A DNA stretch of 61,965 nt from a virus. Within the stretch, counting starts at the first letter, position 1, and each line of letters starts with the position of its first letter. Below the pieces are notes generated by a model. It had not been told where the DNA came from and searched no databases. It was given only the letters and a program-made list of their open reading frames with translations. Shown piece by piece: positions 1-8,474 of the stretch. The translations under genes were made by a program, and so were the position numbers. The stretch is taken from positions 1-61,965 of IMG/VR virus record IMGVR_UViG_3300025645_000075; one strand, written 5' to 3'.

Positions 1-1427
1 CCCTCTTTCGTGTACATCTTAACACGTTCACCCGAATGGTTTAAAGTAAAGTTACGGTGTCCTTTTACAGAGAAGTCGTCAGCGATATCAAATAACTTGG
101 TCACTGCTTCGTTGTCGGATTGTCTGAGTCCACGTCCGATTGACTGAAGAACCTTGACTTGAGACTTTGATGGAGTCCCAAAAACAATATTGTGCAGATT
201 CCTAATATTGATACCAGTACTAAAAGTCCCCAAACTAGCGACAATAATTGCATCATTTTCTTTCTCCACTATTCCCCTAATTTTCTCACGGTCAGTCGCA
301 TCAACTTCACCAGAAACATAGAACACTTTCCGGTTGGTATCAGATACCGCGTCTTTAATCATTTCGTATAAAACCTTACCGTGTTTTTCTACGAACTGAA
401 ACATGACCAAACTATTACCATCTAGGTCTTTTGTAAGTTTAGTGATGAACTTATTCCTTCGTTCATTTGTAACTATGTAGTCAATTTCTTCCTGATAGGT
501 CTTGTCCTTCATCCGTTGACAGATATCATTGTGATACCTCAGAAGAAGAATCGAGATCTCTAGATCAGCAAGTGTTTTCTCTTCTTGCAACTTTGCAGTA
601 GTAGTAACCTTATATACAGGGCCAAACAAACCCTCAAGTACAAGTTTGTTCGTCTCGGTACCATCTAGTGTACCGGTAGTACCAAATCTATACTTAGCAT
701 TAACACATTTATCCATCATAGTAGATAGAGACTTTGCCTTAAATAGATGCACTTCATCACCAAACACTGCATCGAATTGTTCGAACCACTCGGGGCCAAA
801 CTTATAGATCGACTGCCACGTAGAGATGATAACATCTTTATCTGTTACCTTCTCCTTACCAGAGTAGATCCTGTGACATTCATTCTCCACGTCATAACCA
901 TAGTCAATGAAGTCTTTATACATCTGTTCTACCAGACTTGTTGTAGGAACAATAACTAAAACTTTACCTACGTTTTCTTTATCCTTGACAAACCGCAATA
1001 AATTGTATATAATAAAACTCTTGCCGCTGCCGGTTGGAGATAGTAATAAACACCGCTTGTTTTCAATACCATGGGATATCGCTTCGTACTGGTAATCTCT
1101 CGTATCGAACGGACTACCGAGGTTTCCTAGGTACTTGACTAACTCGGGATGATTCACCTTGGTAGTTGAACTAGGAATACCATACTCTTCGTGTTCTAGT
1201 ATCTGTAAAGGATAGAATCTATCACCACAGAATTTACGCAGATGATGGTACAGTCCAACATTAAGACTTTTTGTCACTGTGTTATAAAGTTTCACACGAC
1301 CGTCCCAAACCTTACGTTTGTATGCGGGCATATATTTGTAGCCGGGAACAAAAAACGCAAAGAATTCCCGCAACTCCATTTCTTGGTGTGCGTTACTCTC
1401 TATCGCCAGATAAGAATGGTTTAACAT
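1..1427 (-). CDS. uvsW: UvsW-like RNA/DNA helicase, 3' end cut by window edge
   Basis: Superfamily 2 helicase like T4 UvsW, which unwinds branched DNA and R-loops during recombination-dependent replication. The minus-strand translation shows Walker A SPTGSGKS (bases about 1018-1040), a DExH box GDEVHLF (about 745-765) and motif VI QSIGRGLR (about 117-140). The N-terminus (ELREFF...GYKYMP...WDGRVKLYN) matches the UvsW N-terminal domain. I chose the ATG at 1427 because the conserved frame extends upstream of a second ATG at 1376 and aligns with T4 residues before the ELRDFF block. The start lies inside the preceding small ORF (35-nt overlap), implying translational coupling. About 475 codons are present against roughly 503 in T4, so only the last few residues are lost off the left edge. 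Confidence 0.93.
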   Translation of the reverse strand, partial: MLNHSYLAIESNAHQEMELREFFAFFVPGYKYMPAYKRKVWDGRVKLYNTVTKSLNVGLYHHLRKFCGDRFYPLQILEHEEYGIPSSTTKVNHPELVKYLGNLGSPFDTRDYQYEAISHGIENKRCLLLSPTGSGKSFIIYNLLRFVKDKENVGKVLVIVPTTSLVEQMYKDFIDYGYDVENECHRIYSGKEKVTDKDVIISTWQSIYKFGPEWFEQFDAVFGDEVHLFKAKSLSTMMDKCVNAKYRFGTTGTLDGTETNKLVLEGLFGPVYKVTTTAKLQEEKTLADLEISILLLRYHNDICQRMKDKTYQEEIDYIVTNERRNKFITKLTKDLDGNSLVMFQFVEKHGKVLYEMIKDAVSDTNRKVFYVSGEVDATDREKIRGIVEKENDAIIVASLGTFSTGINIRNLHNIVFGTPSKSQVKVLQSIGRGLRQSDNEAVTKLFDIADDFSVKGHRNFTLNHSGERVKMYTKE

Positions 1428-1557
1428 TCTTACCCGTATCGTGTTGTCTTTGTTCATACAGTCTCTTTGCCAAGTCAATCATATTAAGTTCTACACACAT
1501 TCCATGTTCGTGTAACCAGTTTGCTTTATCTACATCTTCATCATCATACTGTCGCAT
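1393..1557 (-). CDS. 54-aa ORF between uvsY and uvsW (uvsY.-2 position)
   Basis: Short acidic ORF starting MRQYDDEDVDKANWL and ending LSGDRE. Its ATG (1555-1557) overlaps the uvsY stop as TAATG, and its 3' end overlaps the uvsW start by 35 nt, so the three genes are tightly packed in one transcript. T4 carries small ORFs (uvsY.-1, uvsY.-2) in exactly this interval; this one fits by position and size, but I have not aligned it. The body (WLHEHGMCVELNMIDLAKRLYEQ) looks like a helical hairpin. Function is unknown in any phage. Confidence 0.7.
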   Translation of the reverse strand: MRQYDDEDVDKANWLHEHGMCVELNMIDLAKRLYEQRQHDTGKNVKPFLSGDRE

Positions 1558-2003
1558 TATGCACCCGCTTCAAATGCCCTATATCGAATCATATTACCAA
1601 TCGTTTGGTGGCGCCAATTAAGACTTTGAACGATTTCTTTCAATGTATCTATAATTGTATTATAGTATTGTATCTTCTCTTCGGACTTCTGAATCTCAGG
1701 ATCTGCATCATAATACAAATCCATGTCACCCTTGAGTACTTTGAGTCCATCGAATGGATCTAAATCCCATCCAGTAGCAAGTAACTCTTTTTGATCCATC
1801 TTACCATTATAGTACTTCCATTTTTGTAACAAGAGAGTCTTCTGAGAGTTCTCTGCACGTTTGAGTTGTAACTTTGTAAGAGATAGGTACTGCAAATATT
1901 TTGCATGTAGACTAGGCGTGTGTCGAGACACCTCGTCCAGTTGGTGTTGTGAAATTTGGGAATCCTCTTTCCACTCTGATAATATACTTTCAAGGTCTAA
2001 CAT
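1557..2003 (-). CDS. uvsY: UvsY recombination mediator
   Basis: Loads the UvsX recombinase onto gp32-coated single-stranded DNA in T4. The protein is about 148 aa (T4: 137), helical and charged, and ends in the family signature RAFEAGA (T4: RAFEAGK). The start is the ATG at 2003, preceded by a good GGAG Shine-Dalgarno; an in-frame TTG 12 nt upstream is part of that ribosome-binding site and is not used. A late promoter TATAAATA sits 24 nt upstream, inside the end of the neighbouring gene. Downstream, the stop overlaps the start of the small ORF before uvsW. Confidence 0.9.
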   Translation of the reverse strand: MLDLESILSEWKEDSQISQHQLDEVSRHTPSLHAKYLQYLSLTKLQLKRAENSQKTLLLQKWKYYNGKMDQKELLATGWDLDPFDGLKVLKGDMDLYYDADPEIQKSEEKIQYYNTIIDTLKEIVQSLNWRHQTIGNMIRYRAFEAGA

Positions 2004-2018
2004 AATAATCTCCAATAA

Positions 2019-2642
2019 TCAAACTGTATTTATATGATCAATAACGTCTTCCCAGAACTCTAGATTGAACCCGAGAGTATATGAGAGGGTAATTCTTTTA
2101 CTGTCTGTTGATGCGCAATGGTATATGATACGATCTGTCTCTTCAGAAGAACCAAAGTATCCAGCCTTACATGTCCACCCCTTCTTATCCTTCATGCGAA
2201 TATGATCTTTTGTTATGGGATCGACCCACTCAAAATAACCATCACCGGTCTCGCTCCATGTGAATATAAGATTGTATGAAGATGCGTTTTGATTTGTATG
2301 CCATCCAATATATCCACCGACCGGATATAACTGACTAAGCGCAGAATTGCGCACTCCTAGTTCAGTCTTTAATCTTTCATCCAATGTTATATAGGATTTT
2401 CGGTAGTCCAGATTAGATGAATCGTCATGATCGGGTTTGAGACAATAAGACCTTGCTGACTCGGGTGATCCATCATGACCTACTTGTATAGATTGTAAGT
2501 ATTCGTCACTAATCCAATGATCTCTATTCTCTCCATCAAGAAAGGTATTGGTCTTGGTAACATCGTATTTGTCAATAAACAACTCTCTAAAACCTTCTAG
2601 TATATCCAGAAGATTCTCATTCATAATATAGACGTGTCTCAT
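2019..2642 (-). CDS. 2OG-Fe(II) oxygenase-like protein, HxN variant (copy 1)
   Basis: 207 aa. The C-terminal half looks like the double-stranded beta-helix of 2-oxoglutarate/Fe(II) oxygenases: GGYIGWHTN (H115-T-N117), NLIFTWSETGDGYFEW, then YHCAS (H175) and an Arg (R183) eight residues on. The usual iron-binding HxD...H triad would be HxN...H here, so catalysis is uncertain. A paralog at 23149-23844 shares the same core and the same Asn. The start ATG follows directly on the TAA of the upstream tube-like gene. The product and any substrate are unknown; it might modify a virion protein or be a non-catalytic fold. Confidence 0.55.
   Translation of the reverse strand: MRHVYIMNENLLDILEGFRELFIDKYDVTKTNTFLDGENRDHWISDEYLQSIQVGHDGSPESARSYCLKPDHDDSSNLDYRKSYITLDERLKTELGVRNSALSQLYPVGGYIGWHTNQNASSYNLIFTWSETGDGYFEWVDPITKDHIRMKDKKGWTCKAGYFGSSEETDRIIYHCASTDSKRITLSYTLGFNLEFWEDVIDHINTV
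2027..2034 (-). promoter_or_regulatory. Late promoter TATAAATA before uvsY
   Basis: Exact late octamer on the minus strand inside the 3' end of the 2OG-like gene, 24 nt upstream of the uvsY ATG. Position is right, though a coding-sequence match cannot be excluded. Confidence 0.6.
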
Positions 2643-3143
2643 TTATAACAACTCGAAAGAACTGAACCTAAAGCTTACTGTGAATGTAGGGTATTGTATA
2701 TCACTAACATTAGATTGTAAAGTGATTGGACTAACATTTGTTGGCAAGGCATCAAAGTATTTGATCTGCACATTCTTGTTGTTGTGACTAGACATGATAA
2801 TCAATGTTATATCTGCGTAAGTACTGCGAATAGTACCCTCAGAACCCACTGCATTGTCCTGTGACTGGTTTACGATACGTTCCAACCAGTTCTGCATCTC
2901 CTTGTATGAAACAATATCTTCATCAAGAATGATCTCTACGGTGAGTTCCCCATAGGTAATTTTATCACCCGCAAGAGGAACCGAAGTAATACGTTGGGTA
3001 GGTAACTCTGTTGGATTAACTGAGGAGCCAGGATGTGTTACACTCTGCGCAAAATAACTCAGATTCTTATAACCATCACCGGATATAATAATCTTAAATC
3101 CTGTGGGTTGTAGATAATTTTTATTTGATGTTAACTCTGCCAT
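2643..3143 (-). CDS. Tail-tube-like structural protein
   Basis: 166 aa. The layout (TGFKIIISGDGYKNLSYFAQSVTHPGS near the start, then a Pro/Gly loop, GDKITYGELTVEIILDED, YKEMQNWLERI, and a beta-rich end PTFTVSFRF) is that of the gp19/gp54 tail-tube fold, in which a first strand names the axis and a late strand closes the ring. It is one of at least four tube-type proteins in this window. A late promoter lies 25 nt upstream. The T4 counterpart is unclear: candidates are a minor tube or tail-terminator protein. The upstream gene is gp23, separated by a terminator. Confidence 0.5.
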   Translation of the reverse strand: MAELTSNKNYLQPTGFKIIISGDGYKNLSYFAQSVTHPGSSVNPTELPTQRITSVPLAGDKITYGELTVEIILDEDIVSYKEMQNWLERIVNQSQDNAVGSEGTIRSTYADITLIIMSSHNNKNVQIKYFDALPTNVSPITLQSNVSDIQYPTFTVSFRFSSFELL

Positions 3144-3167
3144 TATAACTCTCGTTGATTTTACTTT

Positions 3168-3175
3168 TATTTATA
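3168..3175 (-). promoter_or_regulatory. Late promoter TATAAATA
   Basis: Exact match to the T4 late -10 octamer on the minus strand, 25 nt upstream of the tube-like gene (start 3143) and downstream of the gp23 terminator. It would restart late transcription for 2643-3143, the 2OG-like gene, uvsY and uvsW. Confidence 0.75.
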
Positions 3176-3235
3176 CACATTATAGTGATCTATTAATGGA
3201 CAATTATCTAAAATATAGACCACTATAATGGACAT

Positions 3236-3263
3236 AAAAAAAACCCCCATCCGAAGATGAGGG
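3236..3263 (-). terminator. Rho-independent terminator after gp23
   Basis: On the minus strand the RNA forms CCCTCATC-TTCG-GATGGGGG, an 8-bp stem (one G-U pair) with a UUCG tetraloop, followed by eight U. It sits 68 nt after the gp23 stop and is the strongest terminator in the window. Confidence 0.9.
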
Positions 3264-3330
3264 TCAAAAGGTGATTTAACGACCGGGCGCTCCCAATCCA
3301 ACCACTCTTATTATTTTATGTATACTACCA

Positions 3331-4683
3331 TTACGCGAGGATATTATCTACGCGGAAGATTCTGTAGTAAACATTGCTCTTAGCAGCGGCAAGACCGTTA
3401 CTTGGAGTAGAACCGACAAACGGGTTAGACGCCATACCATAACGAGTCTTGAACCCGATACGTGGTTGGAAGTCATTCTCGCCAACGGCTTTAACCATTT
3501 GCAGTGGAACGTATGGGCAGTAGAATACACCTGCGTCATATGCGTTAGTACCTTTGTAACCTACAGTGATGTAGTCAGCAGAGGCATATGGGTCAATATA
3601 GACCTTAGTGCGACCGTTCAAAGTACCAGCAAAAGTGTTACCAGTGTCATCAACCTGAAGGTTGGTAGACATTGCAGGAGTGTAGTCCAACATACCAGAA
3701 GCAGCAAGTGCAGTAGCAACGTCAGAAGAACAGATAACAACGTTACCTTTTCCACGGCGAGTTTCTTTTGCAATTACGTTTGCTTCGCGGTCGATCTGTA
3801 CAACCAGACCCTTGAACTTCTCAGCAGACCAACGACCGTCAGCATCAGTTGACAAGTCAAAGATACCTTTAGTAGCAACGTTAGACTGGAGAGCACCAGT
3901 TTTAGCTTGACTGTTGATAGTACGAACAACTTCACGGTTGATTTCCGCAAGGATCTCAGTAGAGAGGATGTTAGCAAGTTCAGTTTCTGCATCCAGACCG
4001 TGGATTGCTTTCAGGTCTTGTGCAAGTTCTAAACTGTACTCAGCTTTCAACGCACGAGATACGGCAGTTACAGTTGCCTTCTCGATGGTGAAACCCATTT
4101 CTGCGAAAGGTGCACCAACACCATCACCCAGTGCTTCAGCAGCAGCGGTAGTCATACCAGTTGCAGCAAGTGAAGTCAGACGAGAATCGTCTACACTTGA
4201 GTCAACAGTGCGAACACCAGTTTCAGAGTCATCAGAGATGCCGTTGAAACCAGAAGCGTTATCAGAATCGTGAGTACCGGTACGGTCACCAGAGAACTGA
4301 GTTTCTGCTTCTTGGAACAATGCTTCACGTGAAGAAGTTGAACCAGCACCATAACGTGCCTTCATCGCGAAGATGAGACCAGTTGGGCCAGACATTGGTT
4401 GAACGCCACATACGTCATATGCCATCAAGTTAGGCATTGCACGGCGAACGAGAGAGATCAATACTGGATCCCAGTTACCTACAGAAGTAGTGTTGTTGCC
4501 CGGAGCAGCTTCGTTCAAAGAACCGAAACCTGCGTGTTGAGCGCGCTCTTCCATCATTGCTTTCTCTTGGTTTTCCAAGATTGCAGCAGTAACAGCTCTA
4601 CGTTGGTGATCTTTGATCTCGCCAGCAGAACTTTCGTTCAGGACGGGAGCCCATTTTTCGATAAGAGTATCGTAAGAATTCAT
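3331..4683 (-). CDS. 23: gp23 major capsid protein
   Basis: 450 aa (T4 gp23: 521), forming the capsid hexamers. Clear family blocks: LVRRAMPNLMAYDVCGVQPMSGPTG (about residues 90-112), LAQDLKAIHGLDAETELANIL, TEILAEINREVVR, and the end YGMASNPFVG. A gp21 protease site of the (I/L)xE type is visible as LNE-AAPG after residue 58, matching the T4 maturation cut (LTE-AEIGG). It is shorter than T4 gp23, mainly in the mid-region insertion. A good AAGGAA ribosome-binding site precedes the ATG. No gp24 vertex gene follows it in this window. Confidence 0.97.
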   Translation of the reverse strand: MNSYDTLIEKWAPVLNESSAGEIKDHQRRAVTAAILENQEKAMMEERAQHAGFGSLNEAAPGNNTTSVGNWDPVLISLVRRAMPNLMAYDVCGVQPMSGPTGLIFAMKARYGAGSTSSREALFQEAETQFSGDRTGTHDSDNASGFNGISDDSETGVRTVDSSVDDSRLTSLAATGMTTAAAEALGDGVGAPFAEMGFTIEKATVTAVSRALKAEYSLELAQDLKAIHGLDAETELANILSTEILAEINREVVRTINSQAKTGALQSNVATKGIFDLSTDADGRWSAEKFKGLVVQIDREANVIAKETRRGKGNVVICSSDVATALAASGMLDYTPAMSTNLQVDDTGNTFAGTLNGRTKVYIDPYASADYITVGYKGTNAYDAGVFYCPYVPLQMVKAVGENDFQPRIGFKTRYGMASNPFVGSTPSNGLAAAKSNVYYRIFRVDNILA

Positions 4684-4694
4684 TTGGTTATTCC

Positions 4695-5729
4695 TTATTG
4701 AGTTCTAGAAGTTTTTCTAATTGCAGTGAGGTAAGAATCCATGCTTGAAGACACTTCAACAGTTGTTTCAGGTTCCTCATCTACGGCAACTTCTTCACTA
4801 ATTTTTTGAGAAAAGTAAGATTCGCGGATAGTAGCAACTTTAGATGCGAATACTTCCGCACTTTCAAAATCGATACTTTCAACGAGACCTTTCAGTTTCT
4901 CGACTTGGGTGTCTGCCAAACCACGAGCAGCTTCAGCAATGATAGAATCACGCTTCAACACTTCGAGTTCTTCTGACAGTTTAATGGACTCACCAGTTTG
5001 AGAATTTAACTTCTCTTCAAGTTCTTCAACTTGACCTGCGAGTTCATCAACTAGGTCTACCTTGGACTCAGGTACTTCGATGTGAGATTCTACGAATAGA
5101 TCCTTCATCTTGTCCATAAAGTTCTCTGCGATTTCAGTACGGAGACCGTTCTGAACAGCAACTTTATTATCTTCCATCCAAGTTTCAACTACGTAGTTTA
5201 AGTAAGAATCAACTTTCTCAACAAGATCACTCTTAATAGACGCGACTTCTTCAGATAGTTCTTCTTGGTATTGTTCCTCTAAACGAGAAACTTCTTCGGA
5301 CAGTTTAGATTTAACAGCAGCTTCAAAGATAACTGAAGTTTTCTCTTTGAACTCATCAGACAAAGTTGCCTCTGACTCTACGAGTGCATCAAGTTCACTT
5401 ACTGTATCAATTTTTTCTGCAACTACTTCAACATCAAACTCGACATCTTCGCCCATCATTTTACCGTATGCAGCCTGAAGATCCATTTTTTTCATGGAGT
5501 TCATCTTCTGGTACATAGAGTTAATCATGCCCGCTTTTGTCTTGGGTAATGTTGCTTTCTTAGTTGCATTGGCCGCCTTATCTACTGACGCTACAGACTC
5601 AGGTTCAGTTACACCATCAGTTGATGTTGCGCCAGCACCTTTAGGTTCTGCTTTTTCTTCGAGAGTTTCCTCCACGATTTCGTTAATATCATCGTGAAGT
5701 TCTACTTCGACATTAGTTTCATCAGTCAT
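4695..5729 (-). CDS. 22: gp22 prohead scaffold
   Basis: 344 aa, very acidic, Glu/Val-rich and almost wholly helical, with coiled-coil stretches (for example residues about 220-260, ELAGQVEELEEKLNSQ). This is the internal scaffold around which gp23 assembles and which gp21 later digests. The identification rests on composition plus position between gp21 and gp23, as in T4. Candidate xxE cleavage sites are abundant. Good AAGGAGT ribosome-binding site. Confidence 0.88.
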   Translation of the reverse strand: MTDETNVEVELHDDINEIVEETLEEKAEPKGAGATSTDGVTEPESVASVDKAANATKKATLPKTKAGMINSMYQKMNSMKKMDLQAAYGKMMGEDVEFDVEVVAEKIDTVSELDALVESEATLSDEFKEKTSVIFEAAVKSKLSEEVSRLEEQYQEELSEEVASIKSDLVEKVDSYLNYVVETWMEDNKVAVQNGLRTEIAENFMDKMKDLFVESHIEVPESKVDLVDELAGQVEELEEKLNSQTGESIKLSEELEVLKRDSIIAEAARGLADTQVEKLKGLVESIDFESAEVFASKVATIRESYFSQKISEEVAVDEEPETTVEVSSSMDSYLTAIRKTSRTQ

Positions 5730-5739
5730 TATAGACTCC

Positions 5740-6399
5740 TTACATATTAGATTTGATTAACGAGAGGAAATTTTTAAACTCACGAATTTGAACAGCAGAA
5801 CTGTACGCCTTCGGTGCATTTTTGATTTCTGTCTCCATATCTTCAATTATCTGTTGTTCCAAAATACCGTTATTCCAGATCCAATCCACACCTTCCATAA
5901 TACCATTAACAAAAGCATCAGGTGCGGAGGGGTCTTGTACTATGTCGATAGTTGCAAGGTGAAAATCTTCACCAACATATGCGACACCATTTCGGTTCAC
6001 TAGACTTCCCATACCACGAGTTGACACACCTAGTTGAACACCACCTTCTAGAAGACCTTGAACGATCTTACCCATCGGAGTATCCAATATTTGTGCCTTT
6101 CCGACCACATCATTTCCCTCAAATCTGAGGTCAGTGATGAGATGCGAAACTTTATCCAAGTTAACAGTTGGGCCTTCCGGATGATTTAACTCACCGACTG
6201 CTCTCTTCTTGCTAACTTGTTCGGTAACGTACTTATTTACAGCACGTTCCATAATTGCTTTGGGGTAAATTCGCCCATTACGATTCTTTTGATCTGCTTG
6301 AGCGAATACGCCCTCGATGACATATTTCTTGGCACCGTCTTCTTTCTTTTCTACGATACACTGAATGTCGTTTTCGTAGTATTCGCTAATCAGTTTCAT
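5740..6399 (-). CDS. 21: gp21 prohead maturation protease
   Basis: 219 aa (T4: 212). Serine protease of the herpesvirus-assemblin/HK97 type that cleaves scaffold and capsid proteins inside the prohead. Visible: NRNGRIYP near residue 39, the catalytic His in GELNHPEGP (H73) and the nucleophile in GVSTRGMGS (S126). The C-terminal tail is helical and probably self-cleaved. The start overlaps the end of gp68 by 4 nt (ATGA). Confidence 0.94.
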   Translation of the reverse strand: MKLISEYYENDIQCIVEKKEDGAKKYVIEGVFAQADQKNRNGRIYPKAIMERAVNKYVTEQVSKKRAVGELNHPEGPTVNLDKVSHLITDLRFEGNDVVGKAQILDTPMGKIVQGLLEGGVQLGVSTRGMGSLVNRNGVAYVGEDFHLATIDIVQDPSAPDAFVNGIMEGVDWIWNNGILEQQIIEDMETEIKNAPKAYSSAVQIREFKNFLSLIKSNM

Positions 6400-6599
6400 T
6401 TTAATTCCTTTACGACTGTCTTTGCAGTCTTCTCAGCTTCTTTTTGATCCTTGAAGGTGTCTAACATATCACCGTCAATATACAAAACGAAACCCTTCGA
6501 GTCTTTCACGATCTTAACAGGTACTTTATCGATCTTCTTATCGAAGACGACTTTACCTTTGGAAGCGATAGCTTCTCTTAATTGACCGAATGTTTTCAT
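6396..6599 (-). CDS. 68: gp68-like prohead core protein
   Basis: 67 aa, Lys-rich, with N-terminus MKTFGQLREAI and a small alpha/beta body ending KEAEKTAKTVVKELK. Position between gp67 and gp21 matches T4 gene 68, but it is half the T4 length (141 aa), as I recall for marine T4-like phages. A late promoter lies 25 nt upstream, so it heads the 68-21-22-23 transcript. Confidence 0.65.
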   Translation of the reverse strand: MKTFGQLREAIASKGKVVFDKKIDKVPVKIVKDSKGFVLYIDGDMLDTFKDQKEAEKTAKTVVKELK

Positions 6600-6623
6600 T
6601 TTAAGTTTTTCCGTTTATGGTAT

Positions 6624-6631
6624 TATTTATA
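6624..6631 (-). promoter_or_regulatory. Late promoter TATAAATA before gp68
   Basis: Exact late octamer on the minus strand in the 58-nt gap between gp67 and gp68. It would drive gp68, the protease, scaffold and capsid genes up to the terminator at 3236-3263. Confidence 0.8.
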
Positions 6632-6657
6632 CAAATTCCATCTTTAACAATAAACTT

Positions 6658-6933
6658 TTATTCGATATCGTCAGACTCGTATTCTGTCTCATCTTCGACT
6701 TCATCTTCTATTTCATCTTCGATGAGATCGTCATCTTCGAAGTCTATCTCCAGTTGATCTTCTTCTACACCGTTAAAGATAGTGTCTGCAACAGAAATCT
6801 TTTCAACTTCCAATGCGTCATGCATCTTATCAGCCAACACGGCATCTAAAGAACCCTGTGCTGAGTTAAAATCTTGTTGTTGGATCGCATCAATCAAATC
6901 ATGGATGGGATTAGTTTCTACTTCTTCAGTCAT
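6658..6933 (-). CDS. 67: gp67-like prohead core protein
   Basis: 91 aa. Short helical N-terminal half (IHDLIDAIQQQDFNSAQGSLDAVLADK) followed by an extremely acidic tail of Asp/Glu (from about residue 55 on). This composition and the position next to the portal gene are those of T4 gp67, a minor core protein needed for prohead shape. Confidence 0.8.
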   Translation of the reverse strand: MTEEVETNPIHDLIDAIQQQDFNSAQGSLDAVLADKMHDALEVEKISVADTIFNGVEEDQLEIDFEDDDLIEDEIEDEVEDETEYESDDIE

Positions 6934-6935
6934 AG

Positions 6936-8459
6936 TTATACTCCAAGGTCTTCTTCATTATCATCTCCGCCCTTTGCGTTCTCGGCTTCGACTTGTTTTT
7001 TCATTTCTTCGATATCTTCATCAGACATCATCATGACGTTCTTCATTACCCACTCACGTGAGAAGTATTCACCTACGTACTGTGATACTTGGTCAAGGGT
7101 ACTTAGTCTTTCTCTAAGTATCTCAGAATCCTTCAACTCGGTGAAATGATTATCACGAACAAAGTCTATCTGAATATCATTCTTCCAAATATCCCAATCC
7201 TGTTCTGTACAGATACCTTTGAGGATTAATTGTTTCTTCAGGATACCAGTGAATAGGCCAGAAAAACGTTTACGTAATCTATCGATAAACTTCTGGAATT
7301 TAACTTCATCCCTAGAAATCTCGGTAGAACGACCCAGACTAAACTGTGACTCTTGTTCTAAACGGTTGATAGGTACATTCAGAGAACGATACAATCTCTT
7401 CTGGAAGTATACAATATCGTCAATCTGGCCAAGGTTCTCACCGCCAGGTAGTGTACTAATCTCGGTACCACGACCACCTTCTCTACGAGGTAACCAGAAG
7501 TCCTCCAACATAGACATATGTTTACGGTCATCTTTAAGGTTACCGGTACTCGCATCGTATACTAACTTGTTACGATAACGATTCATGATATCTTTCATGT
7601 GTTGTTCTGCTTTGTTAGCAGGTAAGTTACCAACATCAATATAAAAGATTCTACGTTCCGGTGCACGTGCGAGACGATAAATTACCAGACTATCTTCCAT
7701 CATACGCAACTGGTTGATGGGTTTAATTGCTTTCTGTAAGTAGGATAAAATACGTTTCTTGGTGGGATCGGTAAGACCTGAAGTCACATATGATACTGCA
7801 TCCGGAGAAATCTTTACCGCACTCTGCGTAGAACTCTTCTCTTGGAACACGTAGAACTCTTCGGTTTTATCTACGACCTTTGCACCGGTTTGTGTATCTT
7901 TTCTATACTTTACTTCTTTTACTTTACGAATCTTGGGGGTGTCTATAGGACGGATCTCTTGGATACCGGCCTTCGCATTAGATTCGTTTACTACTAAGTG
8001 ATGGACAAGACGACCGTCAATATACCATGAACGGAATATGTCGTGTCCCATCTCGGAAAAGTTTAACATGGAACATATCCCATCAAACTCTTCTGTCATT
8101 AATTTTTTAATTTTATCTGAGGTTTCAATACCATCAAGATTCAATTCTACAGGAGAGGTTGTCTCCGAACCAGAAATACTTTCGTTTACAATATCTTCAA
8201 TCGCTGCGTCAACCTCTGGATGGTTGGCCACACCACGATACTTCATGATGAGTTCTGCATTGTCCTTTGCGTTATCACCATTAATGTCAATGTACTGACC
8301 ATAGTGAGAACCAGACGCAGTTACATAACCCGCACCATCGTCATCCGCTTTCGGAACGATAGAAGGTAATTTATCATTTTCTTTACCGGTTTCTTTTTTC
8401 GATGCTCTTTTGAGTTCGAAACCGAATAATTTCATAATACTGTTATTGTCGTCTGCCAT
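6936..8459 (-). CDS. 20: gp20 portal protein
   Basis: 507 aa (T4: 524), the dodecameric portal through which DNA is packaged and to which the neck binds. N-terminus MKLFGFELKR and blocks such as EIRPIDTPKIRK, LARAPERRIFYIDVGNLP, YDASTGNLKDDRKHMSMLEDFWLPRREGGRGTEI-type sequence and LPGGENLGQ are diagnostic. The acidic C-terminus is short. It is followed with 2 nt spacing by gp67 and preceded by a terminator hairpin. Confidence 0.97.
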   Translation of the reverse strand: MADDNNSIMKLFGFELKRASKKETGKENDKLPSIVPKADDDGAGYVTASGSHYGQYIDINGDNAKDNAELIMKYRGVANHPEVDAAIEDIVNESISGSETTSPVELNLDGIETSDKIKKLMTEEFDGICSMLNFSEMGHDIFRSWYIDGRLVHHLVVNESNAKAGIQEIRPIDTPKIRKVKEVKYRKDTQTGAKVVDKTEEFYVFQEKSSTQSAVKISPDAVSYVTSGLTDPTKKRILSYLQKAIKPINQLRMMEDSLVIYRLARAPERRIFYIDVGNLPANKAEQHMKDIMNRYRNKLVYDASTGNLKDDRKHMSMLEDFWLPRREGGRGTEISTLPGGENLGQIDDIVYFQKRLYRSLNVPINRLEQESQFSLGRSTEISRDEVKFQKFIDRLRKRFSGLFTGILKKQLILKGICTEQDWDIWKNDIQIDFVRDNHFTELKDSEILRERLSTLDQVSQYVGEYFSREWVMKNVMMMSDEDIEEMKKQVEAENAKGGDDNEEDLGV

Positions 8460-8474
8460 CTTTGCCTCAAAGTA

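Noticed and set aside
747-1621. Small plus-strand ORFs across uvsW
   Set aside because: Shadows of the helicase gene; none has a ribosome-binding site or recognisable sequence.
2004-2015. Upstream TTG start for uvsY (and similarly for the glycosyltransferase and the gene at 22717)
   Set aside because: The TTG codons sit within or before the Shine-Dalgarno of well-placed ATG starts.
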